This document shows positions 59,740 to 64,000 of a DNA stretch of 64,000 nucleotides, piece after piece (position 1 is the first letter of the stretch; each line of letters opens with the position of its first letter). This stretch comes from Symbiopectobacterium purcellii_A (lineage in GTDB: Bacteria > Pseudomonadota > Gammaproteobacteria > Enterobacterales > Enterobacteriaceae). Where the stretch lies: assembly GCF_052050035.1 (NCBI RefSeq), contig NZ_CP189882.1, positions 3,410,001 to 3,474,000 on the forward strand, in the 5' to 3' direction. Below the pieces are notes generated by a model. That model was not told the origin of the DNA and ran no database searches. It saw nothing but the letters and a program-made list of their open reading frames with translations. The translations under genes were made by a program, and so were the position numbers.

Positions 59740-60757
59740 TAATAGTGAAATAAGGGTGTTTCGGTGATTGAAGTAAATTTTATGCTGTTCTGAGATGGAA
59801 ATTCCAAAGACCGGCGCTAAGGAGTAAGAAGGTATCATCAATAAAGGGTCTACGATTCCGTAAAATTTGGGTCATGCAACCGAGGCGCTTGATACCCGCG
59901 ATGGCGTGTTCAACTGTAATACGGATGCCCGAGATTATTTTATTTTCTTGTTTTTGTTCAGGCGATAAAGGTCTTTTTCGAGTTCCTTTTTTTGGGATTT
60001 GTGTATTAGGATGCTGTTTATCTATACCTTGAAAACCGGTATCTGCCCAGATGGTTACCTCAGGAGGAATATGGCGAATTATATCGACTTTATCGAGTAA
60101 GCGTTTATCGTGACGGCGCCCATTTTTGCTCATGGGGATAAATCCAATTTGCCTTGTTTCGTCAGTCATAATAAGCCCTTTTCGAGTGGTCTGTCTTTTC
60201 TTTCCCGAATACATTTTTTTTCGCCGACGCAGATTCTTAGGCTTTTGGACAGGTCGCTCTGTCCCATCAATAAAGACGTCTTTAACTCCAGGAAAGGCGC
60301 GAAAAAATTCCTCAGCAGAGCGAATTTGACGAGCGGGCAAAACACATTCTCGCCCCAAGGTCATCTCTAAAACCGGCAATAATATTTTTACCCAGCGACA
60401 TACCCGTGTTCTATCTAAACCAAAAAGAAGTCCTTGCAAATCATAGGTCGGATAACATTTTAAATACAATAAAATAAAAAGCAGTTTATCTAATGGGGTT
60501 GGGATAAATCCTTTCTGCCCTGCACCCATCTGCCGCTCGTGATCTTTTCGATTCTTTTTCCGATAAATCAAATAACAAGCTGAAAATTCAGCGGCTAAAT
60601 TTTTCAATTCTTCGACTGATAATCCAATGATTGCTTTACATAAACGATTATCTCGTAACAACCGCTCTTTGTTGATCATTTCAAACCTTTATTCTCTAAG
60701 TTAAACCTCTTTTTATTCTCAATAGCCTGACAAAAAATGCAAGTCTCTATTCAGCAA
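59740..60757 (-). mobile_element. IS5-family (ISL2/IS1031-like) element, ends uncertain
   Basis: Delimited by similar inverted sequences GTTGCTTAATAGTGA (59734-59748) and TCTCTATTCAGCAAC (60744-60758), around the transposase gene. Neither a clean terminal repeat nor a target duplication could be settled by eye, so the ends are approximate. Confidence 0.65.
59780..60679 (-). CDS. IS5-family transposase with N-terminal helix-turn-helix
   Basis: An intact 299-residue DDE_4-type transposase: N-terminal helix-turn-helix (FIPTPLDKLLFILLYLKCYP, then TYDLQGLLFGLDRTRVCRWV), the first Asp in VFIDGTERPVQKPKN, the second in TIWADTGFQG and the Glu in IRITVEHAIAGIKRLG. It differs from the IS903-type enzyme at 11850 and belongs to another IS5 subgroup. 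No frameshift is visible. Confidence 0.88.
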   Translation of the reverse strand: MINKERLLRDNRLCKAIIGLSVEELKNLAAEFSACYLIYRKKNRKDHERQMGAGQKGFIPTPLDKLLFILLYLKCYPTYDLQGLLFGLDRTRVCRWVKILLPVLEMTLGRECVLPARQIRSAEEFFRAFPGVKDVFIDGTERPVQKPKNLRRRKKMYSGKKRQTTRKGLIMTDETRQIGFIPMSKNGRRHDKRLLDKVDIIRHIPPEVTIWADTGFQGIDKQHPNTQIPKKGTRKRPLSPEQKQENKIISGIRITVEHAIAGIKRLGCMTQILRNRRPFIDDTFLLLSAGLWNFHLRTA

Positions 60758-60804
60758 CTAGTTTAATCTCAATGGCGCGGGCGGATTCTGTGTTAGCCAT
60801 GGCG

Positions 60805-61038
60805 CTACGCCTTAATACCTATCAGACGCGCAAACCAACTGCGGCGCTTGCGTTCCGGTATGTAAGGTTTGTTGCTTTGTGGATGAAAATAAACTTGCTG
60901 TGGTTTAGGTGAGCAACGACGCCCGTTAGAATGTTCAAACCACCCGGCATTACGGCATGTTGCGTAAACGCCATGCTTAGGTGCGGGTGACTGATATTTG
61001 AGAAAAGGCGCAACGCTAATTACGGGTTCATTTTGCAT
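60805..61038 (-). CDS. Small phage early protein, Fil-like
   Basis: A 77-residue basic protein with QSPAPKHGVYATCRNAGWFE, then NGRRCSPKPQQVYFHPQSNK and RKRRSWFARLIG. It resembles the Fil (filamentation) proteins of 186/P2-type phages, which inhibit host division, but I can only compare from memory. The ATG at 61038 lies within the end of the upstream gene, so the two are coupled. Confidence 0.55.
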   Translation of the reverse strand: MQNEPVISVAPFLKYQSPAPKHGVYATCRNAGWFEHSNGRRCSPKPQQVYFHPQSNKPYIPERKRRSWFARLIGIKA

Positions 61039-61216
61039 GATTAAGAATCTCATCAATTATTCTACGAGCTTCGAGTGAAGAAAAAGCCAACCCTAAATAA
61101 TCGCTTCCGCGTGTTATTTGATAACGTCTCACCTTATAAGGTTTTTTTCGCGGTAATTTCCAAATCGTGAATCCGCGATGGAATGAAATATGCTCATTTA
61201 GCTGTATTAATTCCAT
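61028..61216 (-). CDS. Hypothetical small early phage protein (62 aa)
   Basis: A basic 62-residue protein MELIQLNEHISFHRGFTIWK, then LPRKKPYKVRRYQITRGSDY. No family recognised. Its stop overlaps the start of the next gene by 11 nt, supporting genuine expression in the early operon. Confidence 0.6.
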   Translation of the reverse strand: MELIQLNEHISFHRGFTIWKLPRKKPYKVRRYQITRGSDYLGLAFSSLEARRIIDEILNHAK

Positions 61217-61300
61217 TTCTACCCTCGCGATATTTTATTGATTTATTACTTCTTGCCCTTCTTATGAGTCCCCTTGATTCAGATTTTCTTTACCACATCA

Positions 61301-61576
61301 TCAATATTCGCTTTGGCTCTGGTGGCCCTCTGTCATGCCATTACCGGTATAAAACAGCCGGATAACGCCATCAATCTGCTTAGCGCTGGCGATATCTCCG
61401 GTTGCATAGGCATCGTCTAATACATCTTCCAGATCAATACTCAAGCGGTATGCATAGTCGTTGATTAACCACTGCCGTAGTTCAAGGGCTAAAGCCGTCG
61501 CAGCGCGGAGGTTTGCCAACTTGGCTTGATAGCCCTGCATTAGTTCGTTTATCAATGTGGCGCAGATCGGGTGCAT
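61301..61576 (-). CDS. Hypothetical early phage protein (91 aa)
   Basis: A helical 91-residue protein (MHPICATLINELMQGYQAKL, NLRAATALALELRQWLINDY). No family recognised. It sits in line with neighbouring early genes, 10 bp after a small membrane protein gene. Confidence 0.6.
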   Translation of the reverse strand: MHPICATLINELMQGYQAKLANLRAATALALELRQWLINDYAYRLSIDLEDVLDDAYATGDIASAKQIDGVIRLFYTGNGMTEGHQSQSEY

Positions 61577-61586
61577 TGCCTTTCCT

Positions 61587-61757
61587 CTACAAACGTCGGC
61601 GGGCCTGGCGCTCTATGTCTTCTTTGCGCGCCCGATAAGCTTTGCGTCTGGCGGCGGCGCGTTTCTGCCGGATCCTGTCTATCTCTCTGTCGAAGGATGC
61701 ATAGAGCATGAAGCCAACAGGGGTCAGGCTGAGTAGCACGAGGGTGAAATCAATCAT
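61587..61757 (-). CDS. Small membrane-anchored phage protein (56 aa)
   Basis: ATG 61757 gives MIDFTLVLLSLTPVGFMLYA, one N-terminal membrane segment, then a strongly basic tail RIRQKRAAARRKAYRARKED. The start overlaps the previous small ORF by 8 nt (AATGATTGA). Function unknown; membrane-anchored basic tails occur in small phage early proteins. Confidence 0.55.
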   Translation of the reverse strand: MIDFTLVLLSLTPVGFMLYASFDREIDRIRQKRAAARRKAYRARKEDIERQARRRL

Positions 61758-61851
61758 TGGCGGTGGTCTCCTGCATCATGACTTCAAACTTGCTGCGACG
61801 ATGGGCGGCTTTTCGAAACTCTGTTTCGCAACAGGGCGTGATGTGAACCAT
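61750..61851 (-). CDS. Very small phage ORF (33 aa)
   Basis: MVHITPCCETEFRKAAHRRS then KFEVMMQETTAND and TGA, overlapping the next start. Coupling with both neighbours and a consistent frame favour translation, but the ORF is too short for certainty. Confidence 0.4.
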   Translation of the reverse strand: MVHITPCCETEFRKAAHRRSKFEVMMQETTAND

Positions 61852-61856
61852 TTTAT

Positions 61857-62117
61857 TCAAGTCCTCATCATTAGCGCTTCCTGCGCTTCCGCGTATGCCT
61901 CCAGGAACTCGTAAACCATGTTTACCTGACGTTCCCGTCCTGGCTTGTTCTTTGTCAGCACCAACTTTCCTTCATTCGCCTGCTGCTGGATTGTGCGCAC
62001 AGTCTGGCCGGTGATCCCTGCATAGGCGGAAAGCGTCAGTTTTGGGTACGGCAAACAAAAAACGACAGGGCAATCTGGCATTTTCACCAAGGCAGGCTTT
62101 GGTTTTTTCGTTGTCAT
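61857..62117 (-). CDS. cox: Cox-type regulatory protein / excisionase
   Basis: An 86-residue protein divergent from the repressor gene, in the exact place of P2 cox. LSAYAGITGQTVRTIQQQAN contains a helix-turn-helix of the excisionase type; Cox represses the lysogenic promoter and directs excision. GAGGAT precedes the ATG. It starts the leftward early operon that runs to A. Confidence 0.78.
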   Translation of the reverse strand: MTTKKPKPALVKMPDCPVVFCLPYPKLTLSAYAGITGQTVRTIQQQANEGKLVLTKNKPGRERQVNMVYEFLEAYAEAQEALMMRT

Positions 62118-62166
62118 GGCTTATCCTCTAAGATCACGCCGGACTTAACCGGATTCATCTGGGGTT

Positions 62167-62217
62167 GGGGTGGATATCTCTACCCCTAACAGCGAGTTTA
62201 GGGTGGTAATATCTACC
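62167..62217. promoter_or_regulatory. Operator pair in the C-cox switch region
   Basis: Two similar near-palindromes GGGGTGGATATCTCTACCCC (62167-62186) and GGGTGGTAATATCTACC (62201-62217) sit between divergent cox and C, starting 34 bp apart. The second abuts the C start codon. They fit repressor operators of a P2-type switch, where C binds two related half-sites. Confidence 0.68.
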
Positions 62218-62520
62218 ATGTCAACTGATATTGGAAAAAAAATAAGAGCCATCAGGGATGCCGAAGGACTGACGCGTATTCAATTTTTTGAATTAACAGG
62301 CATTCCCGCAGGTACACAGAAGTATTACGAAACAGGCAGGGTTGAGAGTGTTGGCAGTGATATTTTGCTCAAAATCACTCAGCATCCACGATTTGAAAAA
62401 TACATGATGTGGCTAATGAGCAATAAGACATCAGAAGCAGCGGGACAAATTTCCCCGACTCTCTCCCATGATGGGCAAGACATCACATTGAGTCACCAAA
62501 AAGTCCAGAAGGTTGGTTGA
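62218..62520 (+). CDS. C: P2 C-type lysogeny repressor
   Basis: A 100-residue HTH repressor (P2 C 99): MSTDIGKKIRAIRDAEGLTR, then IQFFELTGIPAGTQKYYETG as the helix-turn-helix. The compact single-domain form matches P2 C rather than the larger 186 CI. It is divergent from cox and upstream of int in the same direction, as in P2 (C-int). Confidence 0.9.
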   Translation: MSTDIGKKIRAIRDAEGLTRIQFFELTGIPAGTQKYYETGRVESVGSDILLKITQHPRFEKYMMWLMSNKTSEAAGQISPTLSHDGQDITLSHQKVQKVG

Positions 62521-62583
62521 CCGCATTAAACATTATGGAAAAGTGGAGTACGGGCGGGATTTGCTACGAGCGGAATTTATGGA

Positions 62584-63097
62584 ATGACGATCACTAAGCT
62601 GGATACAGGACGGTATCGGGTTGATGTTCGTCCGCAGGGGCGGGACGGTAAACGCATCCGCAAAACCTTCCTGACTAAATCTGAGGCGCAACAATATGAA
62701 CGCTGGATAGTTGCGACACAGCATAACAAGGACTGGATAGAGAGACCTGCCGACCGACGACCACTAACCGATCTCATCGAGCTGTGGTACGCGCACCACG
62801 GCAGAACACTGAAAGACGGGGTCGCAATTTACAAAAAGTTGATGAATATTTCCGAAAGAATGGGGCATCCCCGCGCCGATCAGGTTAACCGTAGCAGCGT
62901 TGCAACGTATCGCGCCTTAAGACTCGACTCAGGGGTTAAGCCCGAAACCATTAACAAAGACCAGACAATGTTAAGCGGCGTGTTCACCGCGCTCATTGAA
63001 GCCGCGCTTTACCACAACGAGCACCCCCTCACCGGGCTGACACGAATAAAACGCAGCGCACGCGAAATGGCCTACCTGACGCAACCGCAAATCATTG
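62584..63097 (+). pseudogene. int: Phage integrase, 5' fragment truncated by IS256
   Basis: About 171 residues of a P2-type tyrosine recombinase: arm-binding N-terminus (MTITKLDTGRYRVDVRPQGR) and core-binding SAM-like domain (RADQVNRSSVATYRALRLDS, KPETINKDQTMLSGVFTALI). The frame stops matching after YLTQPQIIG, where the IS256 end begins at 63098. Catalytic residues (Arg, His, Arg, Tyr) would lie downstream and may remain beyond the element outside the window. Confidence 0.92.
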
Positions 63098-64000
63098 GAG
63101 TCTGTAAAGAATTTTGTGTAAATGGCTCCATTGCTTAACCGGAGATTCGTTCTCCATACATCAACATGAATTGGCTCATAGCAGGTTTCCAGTCTCTGAT
63201 TGGCAAGGTCCATTTAGCAGAGATATTATGCAAGGCTAGATAGAGTAATTTTATCACCGAGTCATCCGTTGGAAATATTCGTCGCGTTTTCGTTATCTTG
63301 CGCAATGAAGCATTTAACGACTCTATCGCGTTGGTGGTGTAGATAACCTTGCGGATCTCCGGCGGAAAGTCAAAAATGACGATGAGACGTTCCCAATTAT
63401 TTCTCCACGACGGGCTGATCGTCGGGAACTGTTCATCCCATTTGGCCGCGAAGGCATCCAGGGCCTCTTCAGCGCCCTCTAGCGTTGCGGAACTATAGAT
63501 GGTGCGCAGGTCAGCAGCAACGGCCTTACGCTCTTTCCAGCCGACGTAGCGCAGCGAGTTCCGCACCTGATGCACAATGCAGAGCTGTACCCGCGTATGC
63601 GGGTAAACAGCTTCAATGGCATCAGGAAAGCCTTTCAGGCCATCGCAGCAGGCGACGAAGATGTCCTTTAGCCCACGATTTTTCAGTTCTGTCATCACAG
63701 ATAACCAGAACTTGGCCCCCTCAGTTTTGGCTATCCATAGCCCCAGCAGCTCTTTTTCGCCCTGGCCGTTGACGCCGAGGGCCAGATAAACAGACTTGTT
63801 GGCCACGGCTCCGCCGTCCTGGCTTTTGACAACAATACAGTCAAGGTAAACAATGGGATAAAGCGCATCCAGCGGCCGTTGCTGCCAGCGCTTAACTTCA
63901 TCCATCACAGCATTGGTCACTTGAGAAATGAAGCCAGCGGAAACATCGACCCCGTAGACTTCTTTAAAGTGTGCCTGAATATCACGGGTTGATAACCCTC
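63098..64000 (-). mobile_element. IS256-family element copy 2, partial (runs off the window)
   Basis: Begins GAGTCTGTAAAGAATTTTGT, matching the end GAGACTGTAAAATAATCTGT of copy 1. The transposase gene runs leftward and continues past 64000. Confidence 0.9.
63135..64000 (-). CDS. IS256 (mutator) family transposase, 5' end outside window
   Basis: Intact coding over 866 bp: VYLDCIVVKSQDGGAVANKS (first Asp), LKDIFVACCDGLKGFPDAIE (second Asp), TTNAIESLNASLRKITKTRR (Glu region) and the C-terminus LMLMYGERISG-like (FMLMYGERISG). It lacks the TAG stop and insertions that break copy 1, reading KEVYGVDV through. Upstream residues LSTRDIQAHFKEVYGVDVSA are in frame to the window edge. It may be the active copy. 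Confidence 0.92.
   Translation of the reverse strand, partial: GLSTRDIQAHFKEVYGVDVSAGFISQVTNAVMDEVKRWQQRPLDALYPIVYLDCIVVKSQDGGAVANKSVYLALGVNGQGEKELLGLWIAKTEGAKFWLSVMTELKNRGLKDIFVACCDGLKGFPDAIEAVYPHTRVQLCIVHQVRNSLRYVGWKERKAVAADLRTIYSSATLEGAEEALDAFAAKWDEQFPTISPSWRNNWERLIVIFDFPPEIRKVIYTTNAIESLNASLRKITKTRRIFPTDDSVIKLLYLALHNISAKWTLPIRDWKPAMSQFMLMYGERISG

Larger units (their letters stand above)
59221..60800 (-). pseudogene. P2-type early protein (DUF5347-like), hit by an IS and a MITE
   Basis: The 5' codons start at ATG 60800 (MANTESARAIEIKLVA) and run into the IS5-family element near 60755. A short middle part lies at 59702-59740 and, after the 189-bp MITE with one 9-bp repeat removed, continues RVEGLNHIAALRGKFFPANG and ERDMCRFIDDMRDKYEPGYH to the stop at 59221. 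The C-terminal half can still be read from an internal ATG at 59445. The family is a small P2-like early protein of unknown function. Confidence 0.78.
29941..63097. mobile_element. P2-family prophage (right end outside the window)
   Basis: Gene content from ogr (30005) to int (63097) is that of a P2-like temperate myovirus: late control, tail sheath, tube and tape measure, fibre and assembly protein, baseplate I/J/W/V, tail completion S/R, lysis, head L/M/N/O, terminase and portal P/Q, replication A, cox, C and int. ogr is nearest the left chromosome boundary and int nearest the right, as expected for an integrated P2 genome opened at attP. attL must lie between about 29495 and 30005; attR lies past int and the IS256 copy, beyond 64000. 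Damage: int truncated by IS256, one methylase split by a MITE, and a DUF5347-type gene hit twice. Confidence 0.93.

Overview
The window looks like chromosomal DNA of an Enterobacterales bacterium. The closest feel is Pectobacteriaceae/Yersiniaceae, with signs of recent genome erosion. The left 29.5 kb follows the enterobacterial order bolA-tig-clpP-clpX-lon-hupB-ppiD-ybaV-(fadM)-queC-PLP enzyme-decR-mdlA-mdlB-glnK-amtB-(tesB)-(atl)-ffs-hha-tomB-ykgO-ykgM. Genes in brackets are broken. Insertion sequences of at least six families, three families of miniature non-autonomous elements, a nonsense mutation and IS-driven deletions point to a lineage undergoing IS expansion and pseudogenisation, as in host-restricted or insect-associated relatives. 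The exact genus cannot be named from sequence reading alone.

Layout. 1-9.9 kb: protein quality-control cluster (BolA, trigger factor, ClpXP, Lon with a sigma32-type promoter, HU-beta, PpiD), intact. 9.9-15.8 kb: ybaV, then an IS nest. An IS256-family transposase gene is interrupted by an IS630-like element, a 92-bp IS630-type MITE, an IS903-like element and a second IS630-like element; the second IS630 joins directly to a truncated IS3-family element. This nest removed the 5' part of fadM. 15.8-24.1 kb: queC, a cysteine-synthase-fold PLP enzyme divergent from the Lrp-type regulator decR, the heterodimeric ABC exporter mdlAB, and nitrogen-regulated glnK-amtB with visible sigma54 and NtrC sites. 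24.1-26.6 kb: a second IS nest (two IS3 remnants, complete IS30, IS630 fragment, IS903-type MITE) has destroyed tesB and removed the expected ybaY, and atl carries an in-frame stop. 26.6-29.5 kb: ffs (4.5S RNA), ERIC-type repeats, hha-tomB, and a Zur-box-controlled operon for alternative ribosomal proteins L31 and L36. A 326-bp IS66-type mini-element follows.

29.95 kb to 63.1 kb is a P2-family prophage whose right end lies beyond the window. Late genes are nearly complete: ogr, D, FI, FII, E/E' (with the -1 slippery heptamer), T, U, G, H, I, J, W, V, S, R, spanins, endolysin, holin, X, L, M, N, O, P, Q. The FI-FII-E-T-U block lies in opposite orientation to its order in P2. Between Q and the replication gene A, where P2 carries old and tin, sits a YafO-like toxin gene coupled to an unfamiliar 207-residue protein gene, plus an adenine methylase gene split by the 92-bp MITE. 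The early region holds A, a cytosine methylase, a Dam-type methylase, a DnaQ-like exonuclease, small P2-type genes, cox, repressor C and a 5' fragment of int cut by a second IS256 copy. The prophage therefore appears morphogenetically complete but unlikely to excise with its own integrase.

No tRNA, rRNA or CRISPR array was seen.
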